A DNA stretch of 64,000 bases from Membranipora membranacea (GCA_914767715.1 OU612070.1:5163501-5227500); one strand, 5' to 3'; counted from the stretch's first letter, positions 46,953-60,699 are shown. The notes: generated by a model not told the origin, from the letters alone. Made by a program: numbers and translations.

Positions 46953-47763
46953 CATGATTGCCACAGTGCGTATCAAGATTTATCATCACATTGGTCTAAA
47001 TAAGTTTCAACTGGTAACAGTATTTGTGTGACCCGACTCTTAGTTACTCAATGGTTGGTGGTCTGTTGTGGGAATCCAAATGGGGACCGTGATAAGGCTG
47101 CATGTAATGTATATCCCAAATCAGAAGAGCGTGAATCTGCTCTTGTAGCCCAAGTATCTTCAATAGAGATTGGTGGAAAAGCTGGAGGAGGATAATTAAG
47201 AACGAAGGGGCTAGAACATGTTAGATACTGGGGCTAAATTGAATTTAACGATCAGAGATGCACAGTCTAATAGTATATGCTCAAGCATTATGCAACTAAC
47301 TTTATTTGATCATCCTAATATTTCTAGAGAGCTGCATTGTGGATATATATACTTTTATTGGCAACCAAAGTCATCTCATTGCAGATGTTTTGCACTCAGT
47401 GCCAGAAAAAAGAAAAAACAAAAAAATCAGGAAGAAAATTGAAAAAAATATCATTGATGTAGTTGTTGAAGTTGATAACATATGGTTGAATCGTGATAAT
47501 CTAATCGGGCTGAATCTTTCGTTAGATCTCAAATGTAAAGGTAATGAATTGTTAGTAATAGAAACGTTGTATCTTAGATTGTCAGTATGATATAATATTA
47601 TGTCTTTATCACGAAAGTTGAACTGGGTATGGTTTTTAAATCCTCTATAAATAAATAGAGGTGACGAAAAATTGTTTGTCTTGCGCTCAAAGAGTGAAGT
47701 GAAATAAAAAACAAGCTTAGGAAGTGACAGGAGTTGATGTATATGCTCAAGAATAACACAACT

Positions 47764-47769
47764 TTTATT
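47764..47769 (-). terminator. Candidate polyadenylation signal of copy A
   Basis: AATAAA on the minus strand about 90 bases downstream of the stop codon at 47860. Position and sequence fit; no other proof. Confidence 0.4.
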
Positions 47770-47859
47770 TGATAATCCTAGGAATTTTAGAGAACTGCAT
47801 TGTGGATACTCATTAGTAAATCCAAGTCTTCTGACGATCGCCGTAACTAGAATAAATGT

Positions 47860-50800
47860 CTAGGACAGCGAGGAGGGTGATTTTACATCATCAACTCTTT
47901 TTCCATTAGATCGTCTTCTTTTAATCACAAACACCAGTGAGGCAACTATGATTATAACTAGGACGAGACACGTCAGTCCCACTATCCCTCCAGTTAGAGC
48001 CATCCACTGGCCACATATCTTACCATCTGAAAATATAATATAATAATATAATAATAATAATCTTTTTTTCAAACCATTGGTATCCTACCTTAATAAAAGT
48101 GGCCACCTTTATAGGTTTTGGTACAATAAAACAAAATGATGAAATACATAAAACTTGCATTTTGTTGGCACCTCTGATTATAAAGGTAATAAATATCGTA
48201 AAAATTTGTGTAAAAAATTCTCATTTACACATATTCCACACATTCATTCATAGGAATAAAAAATACTGATCATGAACATAACCACAGCATTTCTACGAAA
48301 AAGTAGGGTTTATTGCGCCCCTTTAAATTGCTTGCTTTTTCTTACAGCAGGTGTTTATTTTGTATTTTGTTGGTTGTATATAAATCAAGCTGTTTGATTT
48401 GTTGTTGGAGCGTGTACATTTATTATGTGACCATTGTGTATATGTGATCAACTGTATATCAACTGATTATATCAACTGATTATAATTGTGATGGCATGCC
48501 TTATTTATACTATCGGCAGCATGCTAAATGAGCACGTGACTTAATTAGTGGTCACTGCATATGAGGACACAACAGCAGGTATAGCTTTTGATTAGTTTTG
48601 ACATATCTGCGTCTTTGAGGCTATAATTATCTTGTCCTATCTCTAGTCTATTCTTACTCAATGCAAAGGAGAGTACTGCCAATAAGTGTCTCTGAAACTT
48701 CTTCAATATTTTATAGACATACCTGGACAAACACAAGCAGGTGCTCCCTCCGGCTGAGATGTACACACTTCATTATACTGACAGGCCATATTTTCCTCAC
48801 AAGGTTTAGAGCAGACTCGACCTGCCCCTCCGCGGGGAGGTGACATATCTTTGGAATACTCTGCAAAAACACATCAGTTTTCCAAGTCAAAATGGTCAAT
48901 TTTGAGAGAAATGTTTATTGGCAGTTTGATGTTTGGAGGTCAGCTAGTTGAGCGGTGAGGACACAAAGTATTCTACTCTTATTTCTTCTCAGCCCGAGAT
49001 TGGCGCTAAACTCCAGTTTGACTCTGATATGTCAATATCCAAAACAGACATTCATGTAGCTGCTAGGGTAAAATACTATCGTCGGTAGTAATCGATGTTG
49101 ATGGTCTGTGTTCTTTTCTGTCGTTGAATATTTCAATTAAGTAAGAGTTTGTGATTGTTTTAGGTTGAAGTGAGTGAATCCTTTGTCCAGTAATACAATA
49201 TGTAGAAATTATGAAGAGTAATTTTCCCACAGTCTAACATTGTTTCAAATATTTTGTTGAGGTAGACATTCCTTGAGTGGCATTATCACAGAATCCCCAT
49301 TTTAGTTTGACGATTGAACAAAATAAAATTGGAATCGCTGTGGTAAGGCTAGCCTGAGAGGCATTAACGCTCATCGCGACTAACACCCTTCTAATTAGAC
49401 CATTACTTACCTGCAAGACAATGACATTCATATGAACCATCGGTGTTGAGACAGAATGCGTTTGGACTGCAATTGTTCATGCTCGGATCTGAACATTCAT
49501 CTACATCTTCGACCTCTGGCACCTCAGTTATAACTGTAACATGAGTTTTGATTGGATAATAATTTCATTATAACTGTAATGTGAGTTTTCATTGGATAAT
49601 ATTTTCATTATAACCTGTGGTAAGATTCTAAAGCAAACTCTGGGAGAAACCTAAAACTATTAAAATAAAAGGAGGCAATTTCACTTCGGAGAATAAAACA
49701 ATATACCTTTTGGTTTCGAATTCATTCTTAAAGACTACAAGACTTTATAAGTCTCCTCACCTAAATCTGTCTCGTTATAGACCATGCCTTGTAACTGTAT
49801 CTTAACCTCATGTGCGTTATGTAGTTGTTGAGAGTCAAGCTCATCATCTTCGAACTCTATCAGTGTATCTGCGATAACGCTGCCGCATGAATACCTGATT
49901 GTATTACATCTTATGACAAAACGTCTATTTAGGTAGATGGACAGCTTTCTGCATATACGCAGCTACAATAATGATGAGACAATTATTAGCAGGGCACAGG
50001 GAAGAGATACTACAACGTACTCAGCGTACCGAAATGAACACTAGCAAACATGTCCTACCAGCATGTGAACTGAATTCAACAGCAGAAAGTTTGGATTTAA
50101 TATTTAAATCTGGGATAAAAAAAACTTATTTGAATTCTTGACACGTGAGCTTTAATGGGCCTCTTAGCAGATAAAGCAAGTGAGTAAATAAAACTTCACA
50201 TATTTTGATAAGTTTATAATCTCAACCATAAATTTTAAAATTTATGATATCGAGTTTTACCCGCAGAGGGCAGAGAGGTATCAAGCATTATGCTAGCGTT
50301 TCTTTTGTAAAAATGTAAATTTATATTACTTATACTGAATAACTGTTTTGCATAGTTGAATCTTTTCAGAAAAGTCCTGCCCAAGCACTAACGCTGTGAA
50401 TCTTAAAATTAGAAATGAAAGATCAATTTTTTTTGGGTCTTTGGAATGCTCATATTACTTTGAGTAGCAATATAGGGACCTATTGTGCACCTCACCTGCC
50501 AAAATTGTTCTGACTTCCAAAAAATTTTGGTGTCCTGATGGGTCTTCCCAGGGTTTATCTCCCCTGCTGAAAGCGGAAGCAAATGAGCTGAGAAGGTAAG
50601 GGAATTAGGCCTGCGCACCAAAAAAAAAGAGCTAGCATTTATACATGCCTTATAATACTAGATCACTGAGATTGGATATCATTTCTATGCTAACTGCCCT
50701 CACTGCAGAATCTTTTGCTTTCCGCTCCGATGATACAAAAACAATTTATCTTGCATTTCTACTTTAATACAACAATGTAATCATGTTTTACCTGAAGGTC

Positions 50801-53800
50801 AACTGCAGTTGGACTATCTGGGCTAAGAAGTTCGGGATTATTGCAATCAACTCCTCGCTGAGTAAATGCAACAATGCGGATTCTTACTCTAAACCGGCGG
50901 TATACTGCAACTACGACGGGGGTAAATGTTGTTGTAATGGCAGTTGTCTGTTCAATCGTTGTTGTTGGTGTAGTGGTTGTAGGTGTGGTGGTGGTTGTTG
51001 TTACAGTCGTTGTTGGTGTAGTGGTTGTTTTTGTGGTGGTGGACGTTGGTATAGTTGTTGTTGGTGTAGTGGTTGTCGTTGTGGTTGTTGGTATAGTCGT
51101 TGTTGGTGTAGTGGTTGTTGGTGTAGTAGTTGTTGTTGGTGTAGTAGTGGTCGTTGGTGTAGTAGTTGTTGTTGGAGTAGTAGTTGTTGTTGGTGTGGTA
51201 GTGGTAGTGGTTGTTGGTGTAGTAGTGGTTGTTGGTGTGGTAGTGGTTGTTGGTGTAGTAGTGGTTGTTGGTGTGGTAGTGGTTGTTGGTGTAGTAGTGG
51301 TTGTTGGTGTAGTAGTGGTTGTTGGTGTGGTGGTTGTTGGTGTGGTGGTTGTTGGTGTGGTGGTGGTTGTTGGTGTTGTGGTTGTTGTAGGCGTAGTTGT
51401 TGTTGGTGGTGGTTCTTGACAACTAAAACCATCGGCTGGCCCATTTATTTCACAACATCTATCACAACAGACTTCCGGATTACTAGGACAACTGAAATCA
51501 GATATGCCTGCACACCCAGGTGCCAAATCTCCATAAGGGCAGTCAGGCCCAAGCCAAGGTGTCTCATATTCAGGACATGATCCGCAGCACAAGCCTGCGT
51601 TGGAATTACAGGTCTGAGGGTAACTAAAACCCGAGCTACAATAAAGAAATACGTGTATATCACAACTAAAATCATTGCGGTTTAGTTGGTTAGGGCGCCT
51701 GCCCTCTCATACGCAAGTGTTGGTGGTCTTCGGCTCGAATCCCGCTGCAGTCAATTGAGACCACGGGTGTGTTCAGACCTGTCTGCGAATTGAGAGCAAC
51801 ATGGCTCCAAAAATTTCTTAGCTGGAACTCCGTTTCCAACCCACATTTTAACCCACATTACATTATGTTTCTATCCCTTTTGTTACCCAATTCAAACCAA
51901 AATCCTGATTAGAGATACAAAATAAGTAAATCACTTGACTTCATTAGGACAGCCATGTCTAAGCTTTTGTGTTATTGATCAATGTATGATCCACAGCAAA
52001 GTGATATGTTTAAACTACAGGTTGAGAGGTTTATAAGTACTGGTCTAAGATTTCGCATTCTGATGTCACAAAAACACAAGTGTTCAGATTTTAGCTAGTG
52101 AAGATTAGCGCTAGTGTAAATATAGATTCTCAGGCTTCATGCTGCATCCTTTCATTGCAAATTCTTTGGCATTTTTATATGGGTTACTACTAACTAGTGT
52201 TTTTAAGTCAAGATAATTAAGATGCAAGATATCCTCCGAAAGCTTGCCATATCGCACAGGCAGTCTCGATATGGTGAACTTTTCAACTTGCTAACATTGA
52301 CCTATCCTCAACCCAAAGGTATGTATATAAACTCCAACCAAAGCAGGTGTGAAAGAAGATACTGTGCAAGCATGCCAGTTACAATTACAAGAAATGAGGG
52401 CAAGATAACATCTTTCACACATCTTAACATGACATCAGAGTATGTACAATGCGATATATCTACATCTTCTCAAGTTCGAGCTGAATTTTCCTAAAACATC
52501 TGTAGATTTCACTCCGTTGCCCATGATCTCATTTCTTGTAAGCATGTAAATTATACCAGCAACCTATTTTTTTTGACCAAACAGTTAAGAACAGCTTACC
52601 ATCCAGCAGATTTGTCTCCATAGAGGCAGTCGCTGCCGAGCTCTAGATTTTGTAAGCTAGGACATGTTTCACAGCACTCCTCTTCAAGGTTATAGCAGTC
52701 TCTGGCGGTGATTGACTCACAGCTTCCTTTCCTGTCCCCATGAGGGCAGTTTGCTATAATTGATCGTAAAATATCACAGCAATAAATTAAGCTAGCACAA
52801 AAGAAAGAAGAATGTTAAAACCATTATATTGATTCACAAAAGATTACATTCCTTTACTGTGCCAACTAATTCAATTTCTGAAAGAAAACTGTCTAGAAAG
52901 CAAAGAGTTTCTGTCACCAAGCCAGCTCGGTAACTTTGAATCCATTGAATACCAGTAATTATAAAAATATTTACCAATAGGGTGATGATTTTAGCGGCTT
53001 CCAACTTATACACATTGAAATTTTACCCACATTCAATGGTAGCATGCCCTTTCCTTTAATTTATAAACCATGCGGTTGAGTTCATTGCCTTTTTGGAGCA
53101 AAAAGCCAGAGTGAGTCAATCGCCTAAACGTTTTCCCATTGGAGCAAAAACCCAACAAATTGAGTTCAAAGGTATTTAAAGTAACTCTGCTATATACCTA
53201 TATGGTATCATTTAAAGTTGTTTGATAGAGAATGGATAATAGTGGGCTCGTTTAAGTACTCACGATTAGCGGCTGGTGCTCTTGGATCGCTGACACACTC
53301 CTCCTCTACACACCACTGTAAACGAAGGTAATAACAATGAGATAATAGTGCTGCAGCTTTCAGTAGTCGCACAAAGTTCCCTCGATGTGCCAAATATGTT
53401 ATGATGAATGGTGAAGGTAACATCTTCCAACTGGCTTTCGTGTAGCATGAGCAGGCTGTCAAATCTAGCCCTGTCAGCCTGCCCAGGTTAGATTTTGTGG
53501 TTGATACGTTAGGTGACTTACGCAATGATTTTTTATTCATGATGATTGATTGAGAAGAGTTTTTGAGAAATAATGTGAAGGGGTTCTTGATGAAACTTTC
53601 ACATCTAAAATTGTGCTTGTTGCATTTTCTGCTAAATTTCTGTTTGTACATGATCTTCCCCCTAATGCCAAGTCACTTTGTAGGTAATTTTAAACTGGAA
53701 AAGAATGTCTGTGGCTGGCTTAGACCTCCAGTTTGACGGTTTGATTGTGCAAGTGCTAGAGATTATTATTCATTGCATAGTTTTCAACTTGTAATCAATT

Positions 53801-56800
53801 TGTGAATGGACAGATTTGAGTAACTTACCATGCCATCACCGCAGGTGGTAAACTCAAATGCACCAGATTTAGCTCTGAAACTGGTTGATCCGCTTGTCAG
53901 ATCTATACACCATAACCGTGTACATATGCCAGCTGTTTGACTACCCTGTTAACATAATCGGATAAGCATTTTAGAGAAAAAAACATTGCTACAAATTCAA
54001 AGCTTGCTAAGCTCAGATTATTGTGAAACTGCAAAACATCAAATGAAATTTTCTGCTCGCATAGTAACCATGGCAATTCTGGCTGTAACAGATGTGCTTG
54101 GAACTCTACTCACAGCAAGGTAAGATCGATTGGGATCATCAAACACTAGTTTACACTGCTCATCAGGTAAAATGGTTTGACCAATAGCACCGCTTGAATC
54201 CTCTGCCCAAGAGCTGATATGTGAACCATCATTTGTCAAACAGTTCATGCCAGCACTACAATCACATGTCACAGTCACATGAAATTTCTTAAAAGGATGT
54301 GGTTAGGACATAGCTCTACATAAAGAAATCTTTAAAAATTCACAATTATATTTATAAATATCTGAATTCAGATGCATTGTATATATATATAAATCAAACC
54401 CTCCTCCAACACATACTTGGTCAGTGATGTGATAAACGAGTCGAAGAAGTCAACTGAGCAGGTCGAGAAGAGCCAGTTATTTCCTGTCGTGTCTTGTCCT
54501 GTGGGACCAGAAGAAGGTGCCATTATGTTCTGGGCTGACTCAGAACAGGCATTGTCTTCTCCATCATGTTTCGCTCCCAAACTATAGTTAATAGGAGAAT
54601 ATTAAGATTATATACTATTAGCTTGTACATTGTCAGAGGTTTACAGGCTGAAAGTACATGTGCATTGCTCAACATACGCAATATAAGGTAACCAATCAAC
54701 AACAACATTGCCATCACAATGGACAAGAGAAATTCAGAAAGAGTTAAAAAATTAGAAGCTCTTCACATATTACGCTTTTTTCTCAATCAGAAGACCTTGT
54801 ACAAAACAGGTAAAACAAATTTTGCTTTGATTGACATTATGCCAGGTCAAAGCAAAGTGAAGTCGCTGCTTCAACTATATGAACATGTGAATAATAGCAA
54901 CAGTCTCTGACTTGTTCTTACTTGTGACCCAGTTCGTGCGCGAGGACAGTTGTTCCGGGAAACTCATTAATAGATGTCGGAGCAGATAAACAGGCTCCTC
55001 CGACATTCGCAAGGCCAGCGTTGGCTGTGGCACGAGTTCCATCTTCAAATAATCCCCTCCACAGATCCAATCTGAAAAAACAGGATTAGGTAAACTTGAT
55101 TTGAAGATCATCAGATGAATGTATGTCAGAGAGTTTATGCCACACCAAACATCCTCGGCGATAAACAGAATCTTACATGTTGACAACAATAGTGTAGCGG
55201 ATACCATCATTGAATTTGGAATTATGTCCAATTATGTTGAATAGACAACTCCCACTCAACAAGTTTGTCTAGCAAGTATTTGTAGGAAATTCAATAATCA
55301 AATATGTCAAAGGTTCTGTTAGATAAACTCTTGATCAAGTTTAATTCAATAACCTGCATTCCAGTTGCTCCCTTCCACTGGTCACGTCACGCTGCGTCAT
55401 CTCCAGTGGATTGGGAGCAAGTTAGAGTGCAGGTATATGAACCAAAACTGGTCTAGATAAACTTTGTTAAAACTGACCCTGTGACAAGCATGTAATGATC
55501 GGCAGCCTCACTAGCTGATCCAGCTGATACCCAGCTGACAAGATTCTCGAGACCGACATCAGAGTCCAGCTGCATGTTAACTGCGTCAGCATCTGGAGCT
55601 GTCCACACCGACTCTCCTTCAGTCTGCATGAAATTCAAAACAATATCATAACAACAGACGGAAGTTTTCTTCAGCAGCAGAAATTTATGAAAATATTATT
55701 AGGGCCTGTCCAAACGAAGAAGATATTAAGAAAATACAGTCTTAAAAAACAAACATGTTGCTTCTTATTCTATTTTTTGTTATAGAACTGACTAACAGCT
55801 TGACATTCTCCCAAGGTCATTTGAGAAACTGAGGTGTTGTTTGCAATGAGGTTTGCTGCCCTCAGGAAACTTGAGTTGTTTTATCTGTATCAGTAAATGA
55901 GTTACCTTGGCCACCTGCAGGAACGACAGTTTGGTGCTGATAGTGAATGAAGCTGAGCCAATATTCCTGTACCGAACATCAATCTACATTAAGTAAAGTC
56001 AGCGTAATAATATAACATCAGATAGCTATGATGTAGTGATGTAATGAGTTCTACCAAAAACCACATCACTGTTGAGTTTGTGGATCTGTGGTGGCAGAAT
56101 TTATTTCAAAAAACTGTGTATCAAGGCCTAGTTCTGCGATACATATGTTTTGTAATATCAATCTGCCATCCGCGGGTCAAAGATATTCTACAGTTATCCA
56201 TATTTCACGCTCTATACATACCCTGAACCAACACAAAAAAAAATCTTGCATTAGCATATATATATTTTCATGTATATATAATCATGCATATGAAAGTACA
56301 GTACAGTGGCGTGATATCTCATACAAGATGGAGAAAGGGATGAGTCAGGCAGCACATTAAAAAGTAACCCGTCAAGCCATTGTCAACACAGCTAGTAATA
56401 GGCATATAAGAAATTTAGGACTCAACGTTTCAAGCAGTTTTTCAGGCTAAAATGGGCTTACCTCATTGGCCAGGTGTCCCATAGTGAAAGCTATAAAGTC
56501 ATCGGTACCTTCTGCCCATGCCAAAGTTGCGGACAGCTCAGCCAACCTGACATACAGATAGTAATCTACTATCATGTATATTTCTACTGTGTATGTAGTT
56601 GAGGGTAGTGATTGTCTCTTCACCCTCTGTCTGGCCTCCCACTCGTGTGATCCTTCAGTTCGCCATTCTTCTCTCAGCTTCTCTGCTTGCTGTAGAATAT
56701 TCCACTCAGTGGAATTCTCAACTGGGTCTGAAAATAAAATATGAACATGTTTTTGTATTTTATTGTAAACTGTAGGTGAATGAGGGGTGGGAAGATGATA

Positions 56801-59800
56801 TAAGAAAATACTCACCACATCAGTAACCAACCCCATTGTGAGTTGAAAGTTGATCAGAATTTATGAGAGTTGTCTGTTGCTGATTTTAGGTAGAGAAATT
56901 TTGCTAGTTGTCAACGACATGAATTGCTTGTTATGATTTTAGTGCACAATGGAGCCCCTAGGCTCACCTTAGAAAACTTGTATAATTATGAAAAAAGTTA
57001 CAATGAGAATTGTATGGGATATTTAGTTGAGGGAAATGGTGTAGGTTTAACTTATTTGTCTACTACTCTAAGCTTTAAAATATTAACTAACGCCAAATGT
57101 GAGGAATAAGAACATTTCGTGCCAGGGTTTTTTATAATTATTAGATATTGATGCAATGACTGTAACCATGTAAAATAAGACTTTAACACACATTTAGATT
57201 TACCATCATAACCTATAATTAAGTATAGATAGCTTTAACAAGCTGAAATGCTCCACAGCTTTTCTTTTCTTTTCACCTAAGAATAAACTTTTCTCCAGGA
57301 TTAACTTGTCTTCCAGTCAAACCATTTTATGGAATCATGTAAGTGCATATACGTATTAATTTTGTCATGTTAACTATAATTCAATGAATAATGTCTTTCC
57401 TTTGTTTCTATAAAATTGAGCTTTTAAGACATTTGTGATCATTACATCATTTATATGACAATTGGTGAAAGTTAAATATGTAGCAGCAATATAATGTATT
57501 ATATATAGCAATGTAGGTTGGCTGACATCATCCTATACCTCATCACTCACCAAGCCTGTTAATGCTTGGATTTTCCGTTATCTATACCTCTGATCGGCTC
57601 ATCAATTGTAAGTGTGTGTGAAATGTTTTCTCTATTTTTATTGTTGGTCTGGAACTGCGTTTGCCATCATCGCATGGGCAACTTAAATAATTGAACAACC
57701 TATTATTGTAATTTGAATTGTAAATTTTAATGATCTCTGACAAAACTTTTAAACATGATGTCTTTTTTATCTCGCACCATGTTAACACCACATCATCATT
57801 ATTGTGATTTATTTAGGTCATAGGTTCTTTGAAGAATATAAACCAACAACTTTAACTTCACGTACTCTGTTGACAACTCAGATCAGTGTAAATCCAGCAA
57901 AAGGTATTTCATACCAGTACACCCATATATTAAGTATCACCGTTGAACATGAATCAACATAACATGTTGGTGCTCAGAGGGCTGCATGTGCAAGTAAGTG
58001 ACGTAACAATATCCAAAATCTATTTCCAAAATATATTTATATACTGATTGTAGAGTTGACAGTCCTATTGACAGACCCATACAAAGCTGAACCTACCGAC
58101 ATAATCTGATGTCTGGGGTTTAGCTCCTGTTGCTCTTCTAGTTATAATGTGGTCCCTGCCTTCGACTGCGTTCAAACTTCTCTTGTGAATTGCACTGTGG
58201 TACATCTCAATACTGAACTGCTGACCACCCATCATGAAGCTGCCGGTCTAAAGATCATAACAAAGGCATTGTTTTCTTATTTGTGAGCCAAAAACAATTC
58301 TATATGCCGTGTCACAGAGCCCATTTGCTTTTGCAAAGAGGTTTTCTTCCACAATGATTGCCCTAGCTATGCTATGCTATGGAGTAAGCACACGTAGGAT
58401 TTGGTTTGCACAAATGTACACCACATCAGCGAAGAAGGGTACACTAGCGTCCACCATGCCCTTTATAGGCATTACTGTGTATTGGGAGAAGTTAATGTTG
58501 GGAGTTATCGGTGATTTTTTGAGCAGGTTATCTTATTAATGACATATACACAAATTGAGGATATATTATATAATGCTTACTATTCTATGATGGTCATCAC
58601 CGTTGAACTTGGTCAGCGATACAGCAGCAAGGTTCGTTGGATCTTGGTAGAAATTAGAATGCTAAAATATGAGAGAGATTGACACGTTTACCAATGGAAG
58701 GGATGATTCCTCAGTCTTTCTTAGAACTAATTAGTTACATGTGGACGGCAAAGAGTTGATGAAGGCGACGTGTCCTGATAACATCACTGATGTTGCTACA
58801 GGATAATAGCTCTAGTAAGTTAGATGAACCTAGCATCACAATAAGTTTAATATATGCTGCCTGACTCAAAGCTTGTTTTGCTGACAGTGGCTACTGATAC
58901 ATGTGGTTGTATTATAGCTTCATATAGTTTTGCAATATTGATATGTATGAATGAATGTACCAATAACCAGAAAAAAACACCTTTTGAGTGCTTAAAAAAT
59001 CTCCAGTTCATTTTAAGTTTGGCGATCACTGAAATCTTTTTTACCCACCAACCTTCAAATTGAGCAGGTCCGTTTGTACTGTTCTATCGCTTGTTTCATC
59101 TTTACCAAAAAGTGGTATGCGATGATTGTGTACAGGATTTTTTTGAAGGTTTAAGATAATGTTTTGCTGTTGAGAGGAATCGTCTGTCCATGAAAGGTTC
59201 AAAGTAAGGTTCTGAGGCTTTGAGTCGGAGGTATATGATATATCAGCAGTAACGGCGGGCCATTCTGAAACAAATATTATATATATATATATTTTCATAT
59301 ATATATGTATATATATTTATATACATTTAGTGTCAGGAAAAATAATCATAAACAACATTTGATGTGCTTTGACATAAATATTGCTAAATCATAATTTTTC
59401 TTGTTTACGATGTTCATATAAATTTATCCTCATATGCTTGGCCAATACAATTCTCAACCGCAGATGATATCCTACTATTTCAAGGCAGCAGTAGCAATTG
59501 GATTCATTATACGAAAGTCTGTGTGAACAAATGATAGCTCTTTGTTTGAAGTGACCTGACCTTATTTGTTACAAGACACCAATCGGGTAAACAAGATGAC
59601 CAACCAAGTATTGCATAACATGATGGTTCAGTTTTTTTTCTGCTAGAGCAGATTGCTTTGAAAATATTTTTTATAATTGTGCAGTGAGAGGGGAAGTGAA
59701 ATTGGATCAAACTCCCATGCTGAAACCAGCTGTACAATAGTACCAAAAAGGCACTGCTTCCGTTTCATGGCAGTACCTATTGTACATAAAACTGTGCTTT

Positions 59801-60699
59801 AGGTGTGGCACATGATCCTCTGCAATGACTAAGAGATGTGATAATGAATGTTGTGACTTAGTGTCATATCAGTTACCATATTGAATATATGCCACCCGGA
59901 ACTTGGTAAGGGCAGCACTGAGGTCATGTTTCTGTTGTTCTAGATTGGCAGGCAATAATATTACATAGGCCTACCAAGATTTAACTCTGGGTATCGGTTA
60001 TTTTCGATTTAATGATCCTGCGCTGGGTAACTATAAATTAAATTTTGTATTAATTTTCGTTTAATGCTGTAGAGTATAACTAAAATCATCATAACTCTTG
60101 ACCAATTTAAGGGCATTTTATATATTTTTTTCTCAAAAGTATCATCAATGTCATGTCAAAGTTATCACATTCTCTTTCTTTTTCAATAAATCATCCAGCC
60201 CTTTCATGAAATTTTGAATTTTGAATTATGGTACTTTGTTTGCTGTATGGTTGGTTTGTTGGTTGTTTGAAATAAGTCTTTGATTGGGACCTCTTTGCAT
60301 ATTTCTATGTCTAAGCCTTAGCATGCCTCTTCAGGGCATGATCTAAATGTGGTCTAAAGGTTTAAGGTTTTAAATTATTATCGTGTTTTAAAAATAAAGA
60401 TGATATCATCTTTAAATTGTTTTGAAAAATAAATTGCTTTGGTCAATACTTTGATCAACAAGCTCCAGTTCCAACTCAGCAATCAATCTGCAAACATCAC
60501 TCAGCACAGGTGGACAAAGTAAATGATAAATACAGCAATTATTTATCTACATAAACTTCACCGTGATCAAGTTACTTAACAAACCAGTTTGAAAAACCAG
60601 AATGTTGCTCTTATCTGAAACCGCATTAAGAAATTAAGACTTACCCGCTGTACATATCGATATAGAAGCCACCAAGGTAAACAGTAGAAACCTGTGCAT
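47860..60699 (-). CDS. Copy A: membrane mucin with ADAM/ADAMTS-type metalloprotease head (18 exons)
   Basis: Exons (5'->3'): 60699-60645, 59264-59053, 58661-58581, 58247-58097, 56727-56462, 55983-55906, 55623-55478, 55071-54922, 54581-54417, 54255-54114, 53945-53829, 53315-53264, 52753-52600, 51635-50792, 49962-49761, 49533-49411, 48860-48723, 48026-47860. All junctions are GT-AG, phases match, and the total is 3,243 nt (1,080 aa). Signal peptide about 1-18; prodomain about 19-204, ending in the furin site RVKR; reprolysin domain about 205-435 with HELGHNLGAKHD at 375-386 and Met-turn [14 protein letters not shown]-like Cys-rich domain about 435-539; three PLAC-like modules about 540-670; Thr/Pro mucin tract about 670-835; SEA domain about 835-945; EGF and follistatin-like EGF about 945-1026; transmembrane helix about 1035-1057; short basic tail. 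The zinc histidines, glutamate and Asp are intact, so activity is expected. Expected location is the cell surface; the substrate is unknown. The mucin tract is short compared with copy B. Confidence 0.88.
50950..51415 (-). repeat. Thr/Pro mucin tract of copy A
   Basis: Short version of the mucin tract, about 155 residues of TTTTPTTT-type repeats, coding within exon 14 of copy A. The length differences between copies (about 155, 500 and 1,500 residues) fit replication slippage in the repeat. Confidence 0.88.
51678..51815 (+). mobile_element. tRNA-derived SINE, family 1, intron 13 of copy A
   Basis: Plus-strand head GGTTTAGTTGGTTAGGGCGC, B box GGCTCGAATCC, then a body ending near GAGAGCAACATGGCTCC, matching the element at 38885-39065 in order and spacing. 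Confidence 0.75.

Larger units (their letters stand above)
46505..47859. other. Convergent intergenic region between the NHL gene and copy A
   Basis: Contains an unrecognised open stretch on the plus strand (about 47033-47195) and a direct repeat of about 75 bp (47270-47345 and 47735-47810, both with GTATATGCTCAAG and GCATTGTGGATA), plausibly debris of a transposon. No gene is supported. Confidence 0.5.

Noticed and set aside
47033-47195. Plus-strand open stretch with Cys and charged residues
   Set aside because: Coding-like composition, but no splice context, start or recognisable family; left as intergenic debris.
51001-51444. Gln/His/Pro-rich and Asn/Tyr-rich frames over the mucin exon of copy A (also 27139-27459 and 8746-8976)
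   Set aside because: Shifted frames of the same simple repeat; the Thr/Pro frame is the one continuous with Cys modules and SEA.
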